Assembly: GCA_025738555.1 (NCBI GenBank)
Contig: JAOVFP010000021.1
Location: 992,001-1,056,000 of the forward strand
Direction: 5' to 3'
DNA: 64,000 bases
Origin: Cyathus striatus
Lineage: Eukaryota; Basidiomycota; Agaricomycetes; Agaricales; Nidulariaceae
Below the pieces are notes generated by a model, which saw only the letters and a list, made by a program, of their open reading frames with translations, did no database searches and was not told where the DNA came from. Position 1 is the stretch's first letter. Each line of letters begins with the position of its first letter. Positions 23,664 through 35,912 of the stretch are shown in pieces. A program made the translations under genes and the position numbers.

Positions 23664-24374
23664 TAAATGGTGATCATATGCAATCATTGGTTAGTTTGAA
23701 GTGTATATTACTATTGTAGACCTATTATAAATGGTGATCATATGCAATCATTGGTTAATTTGTAGTGTATATTACTATTGTAGGCCTATTATAAATGGTG
23801 ATCATATGCAATCATTGGTTAATTTGAAGTGTATATTACTATTGTAAGCCTATTATAAATGGTGATCATATGCAATCATTAGTTAATTTGAAGTGTATAT
23901 TACTATTGTAGGCTATTATAAATGGTGATCATATGCAATCATTGATTAATTTGAAGTGTATATTGCTATTGTAGGCTATTATAAATGGTGATCATATGCA
24001 ATCATTGGTTAATTTGAAGTGTATATTGCTATTGTAGGCCTATTATAAATGGTGATCATATGCAATCATTGGTTAACTTGAAGTGTATATTACTACTATA
24101 GACCTATTATAAATGGTGATCATATGCAATCATTGGTTAATTTGAAGTGTATATTACTATTGTAGGCCTATTATAAATGGTGATCATATACAATCATTGG
24201 TTAACTTGAAGTGTATATTACTATTATAGACCTATTATAAATGGTGATCATATGCAATCATTGGTTAATATGAAGTGTATATTACTATTGTAGGCCTATT
24301 ATAAATGGTGATCATATGCAATCATTGGTTAGTTTGAAGTGTATATTACTACTGTAGGCCCATTATAAATGGTG
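23664..24374 (+). repeat. left-arm 64-bp tandem repeats of foldback 1
   Basis: About 11 units beginning ATAAATGGTGATCATATGCA and ending near TATTACTATTGTAGGCC. The inverted array is at 25957-26612 with about 10 units. Unit numbers and point differences are mirrored from arm to arm, which suggests the arms are kept alike by conversion or arose by inversion. Confidence 0.9.
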
Positions 24375-25956
24375 ATTTGTCACATCATTCCTGCGCTCCA
24401 CATACTTCCCGCGCATTACATTTGTCACGCATCTGTGCGCGTCACATTTGTCACATCATTCCCGCGCTTCACATATTTCCCGCGCATCACACTCGTCACA
24501 TTTGTCATGCTTTGGAAGTGCATCACATGTCACATTTGTCACATTTTGCATGACCATCACATATGTCATGTTTTTGAGATGCATGATATGTTTTTCATGT
24601 GTGTTGTGTTTGTCAAGCACTTTGCAACTTTTTGCAAATGTCACACTTTCCAATCATGAGATTTATCTGTCTCTACAACTATTGAAATTACCATGGAAGT
24701 GGAGTAAGTATCTAATGGTACAGAGTGAATTACAAATACAGATGAAACAATATGTACTTGTAGAATTGGAAGCTTAATATGGAAAATGACAATTGGAATG
24801 TTGTGGAATTGTGGTAGTAATAAGAAACTAGAATGAAAGATGTAGAGTGTTTATGTAGCTGGAGTCTTACCACTATTGACAGAGCATGAGATATTTGAAA
24901 ATGAGATGGTATGAGAAGTTTTTAATCAGGTCTAGAGATGTAATGAAATGACATAGTAGAAACTATAATGGTTTGTCTGGATATGAGAGATGATGAGGTT
25001 ATAAAAGATCTACATATGTATGACAAATGTGAAAGAGTGGTGAATATGTAATTTCACATTACATCAAATTCACATGTATCAGTCATTAGATAGTCATAAT
25101 TCTTGTATCAACTATTAGTTATTCTTATATCTTCAAAACACATCATAGAGTTACATACATGCTTACTCTATATGATTACATGACACTTCTACACTGTCAT
25201 ATGTGTTTCAATTCTCTGACATGTGATTTTGCTCTTTTAGTATCAGTATGCATTCTTACATATGAAAACCACCTCCTGTACTTCTCTACACTTTCTTGTG
25301 CTGTGGCCATTACTTAATTGCTTTTCTATCCTTTAGTTTAGTATTCACTGAAGGCCTCTTTGCCTTTTTTTTTCTCTTGCCTAAAACAACTTACTGTTAC
25401 TTCTCCATAGTCATGTGCAGTATTGTTATTGACAGGATCTGTGAAAAGTATACAAACATTTTCATTATAGACTTGCTGGAATCCCATCAACATGTTACAA
25501 TCATGACACACATGCAAGCATGATGTGCTTGAAATGTATGACACTCCTTATAAATGTGACACAGGTGACATATGTGACGTGCTTCCAAAGCGACAAACAC
25601 AATAAAGTGTGACAAATATGACGAGTGTGATGTGTGGGAAATATGTGAAGCGCGGGAATGATGTGACAAATGTGATGCGCGGGAAATATATGGAGCGTGG
25701 GAATGATGTGACAAACGTGACGCGCGTGGATGCGTGACTAATGTAATGCGTGGGAAATATGTGAAGCGCGGGAATGATGTGACAAATGTGACGCGCGTGG
25801 ATGCGTGACAAACGTACTGCGCGGGAAATATGTGAAGCGCGGAAATGATGTGACAAATGTGACACATGTGGATGTGTGACAAATGTGACACATGTGGATG
25901 TGTGACAAATGTAGTGCACGGGAAGTATGTGGAGCGCAGGAATGATGTGACAAATC

Positions 25957-26612
25957 ACCATTTATAATGGGCCTACAGTAGTAATATACACTTCAAACTA
26001 ACCAATGATTGCATATGATCACCATTTATAATAGGCCTACAATAGTAATATACACTTCATATTAACCAATGATTGCATATGATCACCATTTATAATAGGT
26101 CTATAATAGTAATATACACTTCAAGTTAACCAATGATTGTATATGATCACCATTTATAATAGGCCTACAATAGTAATATACACTTCAAATTAACCAATGA
26201 TTGCATATGATCACCATTTATAATAGGCCTACAATAGCAATATACACTTCAAATTAACCAATGATTGCATATGATCACCATTTATAATAGCCTACAATAG
26301 CAATATACACTTCAAATTAATCAATGATTGCATATGATCACCATTTATAATAGCCTACAATAGTAATATACACTTCAAATTAACTAATGATTGCATATGA
26401 TCACCATTTATAATAGGCTTACAATAGTAATATACACTTCAAATTAACCAATGATTGCATATGATCACCATTTATAATAGGCCTACAATAGTAATATACA
26501 CTACAAATTAACCAATGATTGCATATGATCACCATTTATAATAGGTCTACAATAGTAATATACACTTCAAACTAACCAATGATTGCATATGATCACCATT
26601 TATAATTGTAAT
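25957..26612 (-). repeat. right-arm 64-bp tandem repeats of foldback 1
   Basis: These are inverted copies of the left-arm units. Several unit-specific variants (for example units lacking one C of GGCCT) appear in mirrored order in both arms. Confidence 0.9.
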
Positions 26613-27430
26613 AGGCATATAGTAGTTACATTAGAAACAGGCAATCATGAGATAGATGATTGCCACAATCATAAAACACTACACTTTTATGATCATTCTG
26701 GCTAACACCACTCCACACTCAATGTGTAGTGTCACATTCAATACATCATGTCACACTCAACACATGGTGTCACACTCAACACAAGGTGTCACACTCAATG
26801 CATCATGTCACACTCAGCACACAGTGTCATACTCAACATAGTCATAGAAGTTGTGAACTGTACAGCATGTGCCCATGCACAAGCTAGCCATAGTGTAATA
26901 GTTATGCACACTATCTACTATCATGTGAATGGGTATTATGTAATCATCACAACAATACTGGTTCAAACTATGCAACTATGCCATGCTCTACTAATTTATT
27001 TATGATACAAGTAAAATAAGTAATAAACTACTAATTAATACAAGCTACCTGGAATCCATATGGATTCCAGGTGGAGTCCGGTATAGCAAATTCCTTTGGA
27101 ATTCCGGCTGAAAGGCGGAATTTGGCCAATAATCCGGATTCCATATGGAATTCATCTGGAAAGCACCCAGACTGGAAAACTAAAATTTGGCTGGTGTCTC
27201 TGCCAAAACAAGTCCACCCGGAGTCCGGATGGAGTCCGTGGAATGGCCGGAAATTCCGTGGAAATTCCGCGGACTTTCCGGGGAGTCCATGGATTCCGTC
27301 CGGACTCCGGAAGGAATTTAGGGGGGAGTGTAAAGACCTCCTTGTGGACCCCAGCAGACTAAGGCAAAAATGGACTGGACCAATCTCAGTCCACTTTCAA
27401 TTCAGTCCATGCAGCAACACTACTAGAGAG

Positions 27431-27740
27431 GTGAGTTCATATGCAAGTAGTGTCATAGATCTGTTCATATGTGAGCAGTGTCATAATTCCAGTTTCAGTC
27501 AGTGTATTAGTTCTATATAATCACTAACTTGAAGAACTTCTGTCTCACTAATTTGCTAACCAAGGGAATTGCACTGATGTTGATAGCTGAATGTGTCATG
27601 AATAGCACAGAGCATGACAAGGAGAAATGGTCACAATTGATCTCCACTGTGAGGTTTAACCATACAATGCAATGAGGGGAAACCCTCCAAGAGAGCCATG
27701 TTGTCAATCCTCCAAGTCTTTGTTGAGAAATACCTTTGAA
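27431..27740 (+). pseudogene. 7TM-like membrane protein, copy A, 3' fragment
   Basis: This continues the gene interrupted at 2517. It has the end of the sixth membrane exon (matching ASSVLIP of the intact copy), the small intron, and the last exon with GIALMLIAECVMNSTEHDKE and a tail corresponding to KWSQLISTVRFNHT. A stop follows early, after the conserved RFNHT block. It is one of the decayed copies. Confidence 0.8.
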
Positions 27741-28429
27741 ATTAAAATATAATGTCTTTAGTTGTCTCATCAAGGAGTCCTTTCTCCTTATAATTTCTGT
27801 AAAAGCTACCTTACATAACACAAACAAGCATATGCATTTGACTACAATATTTGTTATATGTTAAGTTGTCCTTTAAATCTACTGCTGATATGGTTCACAC
27901 TTGAATCTTGCAATTTAGAAGCCATTCAATAGTTTATTAAATGGATCTGAAGGTGCACACATATATTGGTTCATGGGATTAATTATACAAAGCCAACTCG
28001 ATTGAATGTGATGATAATCAAGTACACACAAGGCCAAGTAGTCTATATTTTTTTGCAGGCAATCTCCTGTAATTATAACATTTGATGTATCAATACCACA
28101 TTGGGTTCTACTTTTAATAACAATGATTGATATATTAGAATTTTGTCAGGGTGCCCAGTGTCTTTGGCCGATCACAACCACATGGGTATACCATAACTAC
28201 AGATACAAAGTTGTACAGCACTATTTCAAATCCTTATTCACTAAAATATCATATATAAATGACACCTGAAGCAGGTTACTTCAAAAATTCTCCCTTGCCC
28301 TCATGTCTGACTTGACATGTCCAATCATCACCTTAAAGTTAGTTATGGATCTTCAGTTAGCTTACAGTTCACTTGTTTTACAGGCTTTCTTGACCAGTAC
28401 TGTACTTACTCACTGACCTCCATCTTTCA
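27741..28429. other. decayed spacer between membrane-protein copies
   Basis: No intact gene is seen. The first part resembles the 3' flank of other membrane-protein copies (for example 53815-53890). Near 28300-28340 a GCCCTCATGTCTGA motif resembles the start region at 40585-40600, so the first exon of the next copy may be eroded here. Confidence 0.4.
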
Positions 28430-29413
28430 ATGTCTGTTAACTTTCTTTAGGTTTATACAGTTTCCTTCTGTTTCATACAATATATGCTGCAGGTGATATG
28501 CAAACAAGTTCATGGGTGTTTGGCAACTTATATTTTCATTCAAAGCCCCCAGACTTTGAAATGGAAAACATATCCTCCTCATAACTATTTTGATGTTTCT
28601 ATACATTCTAATCATGGGTAATCTTGCAATTTATTGGATAATGGCATATGACAATATATGATTCAATTTATTGCATACATCAGTTTTTTCCCCAGTCATC
28701 TCTGATGTCACCTAATATCAGAGTAGGATTATTTCCTGCATCTATAGTGGTTGCAGATGCATTACTGGTAGGTGGTTGCACTGTTCCCCAAATGTACCAT
28801 GTGGGCCATTGCATTGGTTACAGGTCTGGCAATGTTACATTGTATGGAACAAAAAAAAATGGATGATGGTTTCTTTTGTGTTTTTAATCCTGGGAGAGAT
28901 ATGTAAGTGAATGGGTGGAGAATATCATCTTTCCTGACCAAAATTTAATAAGTATGTTTCTTGGACCCAATATTACTGTTCCCCAACCACAGTGTCACTT
29001 TTTTATGCCTGACATTTGCTATTACAATTGCTGCCACAGCACTGATCATTTATCATATTATAACTGTATCCTGGGTCACAGGAACAGCAACTGGAAAATA
29101 TGGATATATTATTAAGATTCTGTCTGAGTCAGGGATCCTATATTCTATTCCTATCATCATTGGCATCATAGCCTCAGCACTGCTGAATGCAAGTCTGTCA
29201 GTACAACAGGCCAACACTTATGTCAGTGCAATCCTAGTTCCAGTAATTGTGAGTTAAAAGCTCCTTATAATGACTTGACCAGTTTTCACTAATGTCAAAT
29301 CTAGGGTATTGTACCAACATTAGTATCTGAGCATATTATGAATAATACAGAGCATGATGATGAGAGGTGGTCACAGCCAATCTCCACTCTGAGATTCAAC
29401 AACACAGCATAGA
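28430..29413 (+). pseudogene. 7TM-like membrane protein, copy C
   Basis: A decayed copy. Recognisable exons read GLYSFLLFHTIYAA near 28455-28495; HILLITILMFLYILIMGNLA near 28565-28635; VADALL, then after a short intron VWQCYIVWNKKKWMMVSFVF near 28750-28890; a membrane exon with TFAITIAATALIIYHIITVS and LSESGILYSIP near 28995-29250; and the last exon with IVPTLVSEHIMNNTEHDDER near 29297-29410. Stops in the third exon and loss of the first exon make it non-functional. It has few CpG sites compared with the intact copies. Confidence 0.8.
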
Positions 29414-30179
29414 GAAATGTCACCCATTGAGAGCCATATTAGCAATCCCCCTTGTTGAGACATGGCTCTGAAATTTCATGCTGTTCCCCAATGATTTTTC
29501 TTCCAATACATTACCATTCTACTGCACTGAAGATTATGATCTATTATGAATACATCCAACAATGATTTCTGCAGACTTAGATAACCTGTAATAGCCAATG
29601 ACAAGTATTATTAGGCCCATGAAATTATTGCCACCTCATGTTCACAAACCCAAGACTTTTAGAATCTTCACAATATATATATATATACCATTATTCAGTC
29701 TCTTAAGCTTGTAAATCCTACATAGGAATAATTTGGAAATCATTATGTGGCTGGAGCTTTTACATAACCATGAAGTTGGGGGTTTACATAAGTCATATGA
29801 CAATTATGGTTTCATTCACATTCAACTAAAGTTCAACTAGACTCAAGCCTGACTAGCTTGACAACTCACTAGCATTTCCAACATGTGCCTTTGTATCCAA
29901 GTACCCTCTTCACACACACTAATATTGACAACATCAGTGACTAGAGTCAGTGTAAGCAAAGTACAGGGGAAGGACTGTAGAGTCTACTTGCTCAAAGGGG
30001 CCTTTGGGATGTGCATCCTACTCTTTCAACTTTTATATAGTTCTCTGCAGTGACCCATCCCCCTATTCAGAATCCTGTGCCTTTCTAATTGTCTCTGGTT
30101 GCTAATGTAGATGTACTTGCCTTGAAGAGCCTTGAAGACAAACCCAAGACAAACCTGGGCCCTGGCAGACTAACTCTGA
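29414..30179. other. spacer before eIF2A copy D
   Basis: No gene is seen. The sequence is A+T-rich and CpG-poor. By position it matches the spacer between membrane-protein and eIF2A copies elsewhere, but the alignment by eye is weak. Confidence 0.4.
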
Positions 30180-31680
30180 ATGAGTTATGCCCATCCCAAT
30201 GATCCCATTCAGCTTGTAGGTAAACTTGGTAGCTCTGGCAGAGCCTGGAAGGCTTGTCTTTCACTTCCTTTTCTAACTTTCACTGTTTCCTTTCCTGTGC
30301 TTTCCTTTCCCACCCTCATGCCCTTTCCTACCCCCTTCTCCTACATACCCCAGCATACCCCTCTTCTCTTCACTCTCCCATCAAACACTCCCTTCTTACC
30401 CTACCCTCTGCCACCCACAGTGAAGAAAGAAGACAGCACTCAACTCCTGCCTCATCCAGGATTACACTTATGTCATTTATGCAAAGCCAGCAAAAATGAC
30501 CCTATTTGATCAGTCAGTCTGTATGCTGTGCAATTTCTGCTTGGACACCAACATATTCATCTTATCCAGTGTAAAGCAGGTGTTTTGCCTGCACTACAAA
30601 AATCGACATATTACAATTTCCATTACATAATCAAGCGATGCATGTGTCAATGTGTTTGCTCACATTGTTCACACTTTCTCTCATTTTCTCCCTCCAATGC
30701 TGACACTACTGCATTGCCCTCAATGCCACAATTACTCAACAAGAACTCAAGATCATTGGTATTGAGTACTACCAAGGCCCATTGAATGCCAAAAAACAGT
30801 TTACTGAAGGCTGTATCTATCTCTCCCATGTTTTTATTCCTTAAATTTTCTTTCTATTCATTGGTATGTTCTCTGTTTTATATCTTACCATTTACTTTCA
30901 TAAATCTATGATTTAAATACTCTTAATTTCTGTTTTATTAGCCATTCCCTATTAAGTACATTCTTTATTTTAATTTTCTATAAAATCTCTGTATCTACAC
31001 ATTTGCAATCCAGCAAATTTATTCACTCCTTCTCTCAACACCTTAGAACACCCAAGGTCAAATGGATGTTCACCGACTTGCTTACTAATTTCTTCGTTTA
31101 GGCATCAGTGCACCTTCTACCTCTACACCAGCCCTCAAGGGTATCTCATTGCCCTGGCCAGGTACTAAGGGAGTCTTGCTGGGAAGATGGATGTATTTGA
31201 TCATAAGACACTTATGATGGTGTGTTTCCTTATCTTCTCCCTCATCACTATGGATTTGTGGTAAATGCTACTATGTGGTTGCAACATGCCTTCACAATAC
31301 AGGCCACAAGCTTGAGCTATGTGCTCTTCATCTCTCTCCTGTACCATTTCACTTACTAAAGCTCTCCACAGGTAATATCAGTAGGTGCACCAAACACCTT
31401 GCACTGTGGGTAGTCCTCCTGCCAGTTCTTCCTCCTCACTGCCACTCCCCCCCCACCAGGACAGCTCTGCATTGACAATGGCATAAAAATATAGCACTGC
31501 AATGGCACCCTGCAGCATGTATGAGCAGTTGATGAAGTGTATCAAGTGTCCTGGAGGCCCACCCTCATCAACTTAGCACCCCCACCCTGCAGGCCCCTAT
31601 GCTGATGGAATGTGTAAAGGTGTGGGTGGAGAAACCACAGGCTATTAAGGTTACAGGAGCATATAGGCCCCCTGGGGTAA
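30180..31680 (+). pseudogene. eIF2A pseudogene, copy D
   Basis: The most decayed eIF2A copy. AKMTLFDQSVCMLCNF near 30490-30540 matches the AKKTLFDQRVRTLHDF block of copy A. A break follows, and SPQGYLIALA then LAGKMDVFDHKTLM resume near 31120-31217. After an intron, APNTLHC and a shifted remnant of the TATLSPRLRV block appear near 31385-31500. Between 30575 and 31110 there is unrelated A+T-rich sequence, probably an insertion. Stops and frameshifts are many. Confidence 0.75.
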
Positions 31681-31924
31681 GGGGTGGACAGGATCATTCA
31701 TAATATATATGGTACTTTTCTGGTTCAACTGCCACACCATTCAACTGCCACTTCCCTTGACTTTGTCACTGATATTTCAGACCATTCACACATGTTGGAG
31801 TACTTGCTTTGTACATCATAAAAAACAAGGCTGAATGGGGGACTTGTGCTACTATTGGAGTGTTGAGTATCTCTGGGGTGTGGGCACAATGTGGTTCTCT
31901 TTGCATAGAGATATACTCTTGAGA

Positions 31925-33069
31925 GGGCCTACAGATTTTGATATTGCCCAGTTTTTGATGTTGCCTTGGTGACATTGCATGATGTTTCTTATTTATTTTT
32001 GATGTTGCTGCATATATTAGTGCTGAGGTTCTGTGTTCAAGTCCCAATTGTGTAGTTAGTAATAAATGCAACCAACAAGTAGGATTGCACAAAAGGAATA
32101 TACTATTATTTTAATAATATATATTAGCACTGGATGGGGGGTGGGGAGAGGGTATAACAAATAATATTTACAATCCCACAGTGGAATACATATATTTTAT
32201 CACTTGTGTACAACATTTCTAATACTATTTAGATTTATCTAGCTGGTAGTTTTGTAAATTTATGATATATACTAATAAAAAATAGAGATTGGTAGAGATA
32301 CATGCACTCTACTCATTTTCATACAAGTTACAGAAATCTGAAAATAAGGATTTTGACGTTGCCTGGCATTACCAATCTGAGAATTGACATTGTTGTGATG
32401 TTGCCAGATGTTGCTGTGACATTGCTGTGATGTTGCCAAATGGCATTGCCATGGTGTTGCTGGTGTTGCTTGATGTTGCCTTTTGCATTGCTGCAGGTTC
32501 AATGTTTCCTGCACCCTCTACTCCCCTTTATTTATATTTGTACACAGTATTGATTCCATCCATTATTCCATCAAGTGCCCTTCCTCATCACCACAGCAAC
32601 ATATCACACTTCCTTGTCATCATGCTCAACAGTGAGCAAGTATTTTCTTATTTTCTAGCTCAATTATTTATCATTTTCTTCGAGGGATAAAACTATTAAA
32701 CATGTGAATTAGAGACAGTTTTAAATAATCTTCTATTGTAATATGTTCTATCCTTTGTGAAATAGGTAATAATATGTTGTATTATAAATAAATATTAGAC
32801 TCTGTGTTTGATTAAGGGAAATGTAATAAAAGTATAAAAAGTGAGAGCAGAGGTGTAGAAAACAATGAGTGGGAGGCAGGCAATGATGATATGCATGTGA
32901 AAATGCAAAGGGAAGGGTGGGAGAATTGATTAGTGAGGGTGTTATTGATTGCAGGCTGATGTGACATTGCCTGGTATTGCTATGACATTGCTAGCATTGT
33001 GTGACATTGCCTCACTGGCAATGCCACAGCAACATCAAAATATGGGCAACATCAAAATCTAGTAGCCCC
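31925..33069. mobile_element. GATGTTGC-rich terminal inverted repeat element
   Basis: The left end GGGCCTACAGATTTTGAT and right end (other strand) GGGGCTACTAGATTTTGAT are inverted copies continuing with GATGTTGCCC. The flanks share CTCTTGAGAG (10 bp; at least TCTTGAGA duplicated at 31917-31924 and 33070-33077). Many GACATTGC/GATGTTGC units lie inside both ends. No gene is present. The 8- to 10-bp duplication would fit a hAT- or Mutator-type element. Confidence 0.75.
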
Positions 33070-33077
33070 TCTTGAGA

Positions 33078-34629
33078 GCCTCAGGACTTCAGTCTGCTGA
33101 GCAAAGAAATGTTGTGAAAATACATGAATTCTGAGTTCTTATGGCTATAAAAAAAATCTCAATTTAGTACTGAAATAATGTGATGCACCTGTTTTGTCCT
33201 TGAAGCCTGAATTCCCAAGTGAAATAAAATGATTCTATACTAAGAGGCCATGTTCCCACTACCAGCTGGGACTATGTACCACACAGACATAGACTAGAGG
33301 AGTCTGTAGCCCCTGTTATATCTTGATAGTGGATCTGTACCATATGCAAAAGTGAATTGTTCTGGCTCAGGGTCATGCCATGCCAGCTCAGAAGCATGCC
33401 AATGACAATTGAGCCAGTACTCACCTTACATCTCTAATGTTAATAAATAATGACTGCTCTCATGTATAGCAGGCTACAAATGTAGTTGACTATGAAAAAA
33501 AGTACATTGCCTGATAGTTCACAAGCACCAGTTACTAGCTCATAATATTATTACAAACTGACAAGAATATATATTATATTTACATGAAATATTATTGAAA
33601 TAACCTGGTAGTGTATGTATTTATTTTAGAATAGTAGTGAATACTAATACAGTATATTCACAAGGACTAACATACTGAGCTCAGCATGAGCTTGTCAGTG
33701 CTATGATAATTTAATCAAAGTGAAATATTTCTGCAGCCATTCTAAATTGTGGTTTAAGAAATAATTAGATATTTACATCTTGAACATGCAGTAGTATTAA
33801 ACAATTGTTACCATAGCCTTCTCTGCTAATACTCTATTTAAAAACCACTTGATGACAGGATACTTCCTATTTTATTTTATTTTTCTCTCTCATCATCTAC
33901 TTATATACTATAGGCATGTTCCATGATTGAATTACATTAGTACTTGCTGCATTCAATATTCAATAATGTGTAATTCATATTAAAAATGAATGGAAGTTTT
34001 TATTTAAGGAATAAATTATGTTTTAAAGTACTTGCAGTTAGAAACACCCCAAGAATGGTAGAAACAATGCTGAAGGTGCTGAACTGGCACTGAATTTGTT
34101 GCGGAAGCGCGCATTTCCCACGCCTGGCTCATGGGTAGATGCCTGAACCAGAGGTAAATGTGCATTCAGTTCTGCGGACTAGCTTGCGGGAGGTCACGTG
34201 CATGTGTGAAGATTCAATCGAGATATAACAATCAACACAAGACTGAGACTAGAGGTACGAAATCCCGATTTGGATGAGCGCCAAGTCCATTGGTAGCCGA
34301 GACTACATTTACATCTGCTCATATCAGTCCCGAAATCTTCTGAATCGCTTCCTGTACACGTATTTCCATCTCGCTGCTACTTTCTGCACACTCACAACAT
34401 CTTTCTCAACTGTAACTGCTAGGGTAAAATATGTTGCCGTGTTAAGCATCGAGTTATTCTACCTAACAGATCCCAATCATCTGACATGTGCATAGCTTTA
34501 TTTTTAATGTACATATAATTATGTCCTGGTGCATCACCAACAATTACGTGCTAAAACACTGCTGATTTCGTTCAATGACCCTTTCCTTATAGCCTGGAAT
34601 AGCAGAGACAGAAAGTACTACCAGCCCTG
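33078..34629. other. non-coding spacer and 5' region of membrane-protein copy E
   Basis: Up to about 34080 the sequence is A+T-rich and CpG-poor with no gene. From about 34090 CpG sites become frequent and stay so through the next gene. The change marks a shift from decayed to preserved sequence. A small open frame at 34274-34495 has no recognisable match. Confidence 0.5.
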
Positions 34630-35829
34630 ATGTCACCAGTGCCAGTCTTTTCCGACGAAATGATTCAAACCAGCATTGAATCTGAACTTGACAGAGTTAT
34701 TATGGAGGCATTCATAGACGGTTAGCCACTTTATAAAGCCTATGTCTTGCTTTATATAGGTCAATATTTTCAGGTTTATACACTCTCCTAATGTTTCGTA
34801 CTATTCAGGCTGCCAGTAAAATTAAATCATTTAATCAGGCATGCTACTTACAGTGAGTCTTTAGCCTCAAAGCTTCGAAATGGAAGACACATCTACCTAT
34901 GATTGTTTTGATCTTTCTATACATCGTAATCATCATTAATCTGGCGAGCACATGGCCAATGTTTAGGTGTGTTGTGGTTACCCACAATAACACAAGACAA
35001 ACTATGGCTGCAGAGATGTTCCTCAACACTGGAAAAATGTCTGAAATCAAAAATATCATACATCTAGGATCAATGGAAATAGCCGATGCGTTGTTAGTGA
35101 GTTGTACTGATTTATCCGACACTGTTCAGTGTCATACAAAACGTTGCGCTAGGTCTGGAGGTGTTACATCGTTTGGATGAAAAACAAATGGCTGCTCGCT
35201 TTTTTCAGAGCTATCCTCCTAGGAGAAATTGGTATGTAAAGAACTGAAATATGATATTTATGCTGATTATTAAGGTCTAAGTCTTAATTCTTACATATAT
35301 TCTTCGTCCGCAATTGGACCCTAACCGAGTCCCTGTCTACAGTTTTTACTATATGACATTGGGAGTCACTGTTATAGCGACATCTATGGTCGTCTATCGC
35401 ATTATAACTGTATCATGGCGCACGGGAACGGTAGGAAGATATCGATACGTTATTGAAATTTTAGTCGAGTCAGGGATCATATATTCAATTCCACTCCTCA
35501 TCGTTGGTGTCATACAATTGCTTCAACACATAAGTCCATCAGAACTATTTCTGCTATGGGAAGTCGATAACTATGCCCTTGCGTTCCTAGTTCCAGTTAC
35601 AGTGAGTGCACTAATAGCTATCCTGGAATCAAATAGATTCACTTTTGATATTTATTAATTACAGGGAATTGCACCAACTTTGATATATGAACGTGTCATG
35701 ACAAACACAGAGCATCATGAAGAGAGATGGTCACAGCCAATTTCCTCCCTTAGGTTCAACCACACAGCACAGAGAACTGAGACCCATCAAGTGAGAATTA
35801 TTTCATATCACTTCTCTAGTAGAGTCTGA
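34630..35829 (+). CDS. 7TM-like multi-pass membrane protein, copy E (intact)
   Basis: I read six exons: ATG at 34630 to 34720; 34774 to about 34814; about 34870 to 35094; about 35153 to 35230; about 35341 to 35602; and 35666 to the stop at 35827-35829. All boundaries have GT-AG sites, and the five introns are about 50-110 bases. The product starts MSPVPVFSDEMIQTS and has hydrophobic helices such as HIYLMIVLIFLYIVIIINLA and TLGVTVIATSMVVYRIITVS. It also has the family motifs VWRCYIVW and VIEILVESGIIYS. A polar C-terminal tail follows GIAPTLIYERV. It belongs to an uncharacterised Agaricomycete membrane-protein family with a receptor-like layout. No ligand or function is known to me. Coding frame and splice sites are preserved, unlike copies A, C and F. 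Confidence 0.75.
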
Positions 35830-35912
35830 AACACCTGAATATCAGATAAGCTTCTCATCCATTTCAATGTAGTGTGACCACGTTTCTGGCAGACTCCCGT
35901 TGTGTTTGTATC

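Larger units (their letters stand above)
23553..26712. mobile_element. foldback element 1
   Basis: The ends are CATGAGTGTTAGCC and, on the other strand, AGTGGTGTTAGCC. The next 100 or more bases of the two ends are near-perfect inverted copies. Each arm then has tandem repeats of about 64 bases (11 left, 23664-24374; 10 right, 25957-26612) and a GTCACA/CGCGC-rich stretch. The unique core, about 24520-25540, has no convincing gene. Flanks TCACACTC/CCACACTC could be an 8-bp duplication, but the host satellite is rich in CACACTC. The layout matches Drosophila foldback elements: inverted arms built from direct repeats. Confidence 0.85.
22487..27340. mobile_element. CAG/GAG-ended element hosting a foldback element
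   Basis: Perfect 8-bp direct repeats CTTGTGGA flank it (22479-22486 and 27341-27348). The left end is CAGTACTTTACCCTCCC; the right end on the other strand is GAGGTCTTTACACTCCC. Inside both ends are GGAGTCCGG/GGAATCCATATGGATTCC palindromes (22510-22700, 27055-27320). The interior has GTGTCACAC satellite on both sides of a 3.2-kb foldback element (23553-26712). It lies within 90 bases of the right end of the giant element. Confidence 0.9.
2518..27422. mobile_element. giant DNA transposon with helicase, DUF6589, transposase and Ulp1 genes
   Basis: The element spans 24.9 kb and is flanked by perfect 8-bp direct repeats CTAGAGAG. Its ends read TAGTGTTGCCGC (from 2520) and, on the opposite strand at the right end, TAGTGTTGCTGC; a further TC precedes the left terminus. 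Subterminal GGACTG/GAACT motifs occur inside both ends. Removing three younger insertions with their own target repeats (12386-15103, 18515-21694, 22487-27340) leaves about 14.1 kb. That holds a + strand helicase and three - strand genes: DUF6589 protein, long transposase-like protein, Ulp1-like protease. An 8-bp duplication fits P, hAT and related transposases. All genes carry stops or frameshifts, so this copy is dead. The boundary is well supported because it restores a membrane-protein exon. Confidence 0.85.

Noticed and set aside
25296..25523. 75-codon frame conserved in foldbacks 1 and 2 (also 59314-59541)
   Set aside because: The two cores are nearly identical at DNA level throughout, so conservation of the frame carries no weight, and it runs through a T-tract that differs in length and sequence between the two copies.
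25487..25961. His/Ser/Cys-rich open frames in the foldback arms (also 45346-45737, 47250-48170, 59519-60134)
   Set aside because: They come from tandem GTCACAT/CGCGCTTCACAT units read in several frames; the apparent protein repeats are DNA repeats.
23664..26612. CRISPR-like regular repeats
   Set aside because: The 64-bp units are contiguous without unique spacers, are mirrored in two arms, and the window is eukaryotic.
2518..27422. Starship element
   Set aside because: No DUF3435/YR tyrosine-recombinase captain gene is seen at either end, and those elements are known from ascomycetes.
2518..27422. KDZ (Kyakuja-Dileera-Zisupton) element
   Set aside because: Despite the Ulp1 gene and 8-bp duplication, I do not see the Cys-cluster N-terminus or the conserved blocks I associate with KDZ transposases.
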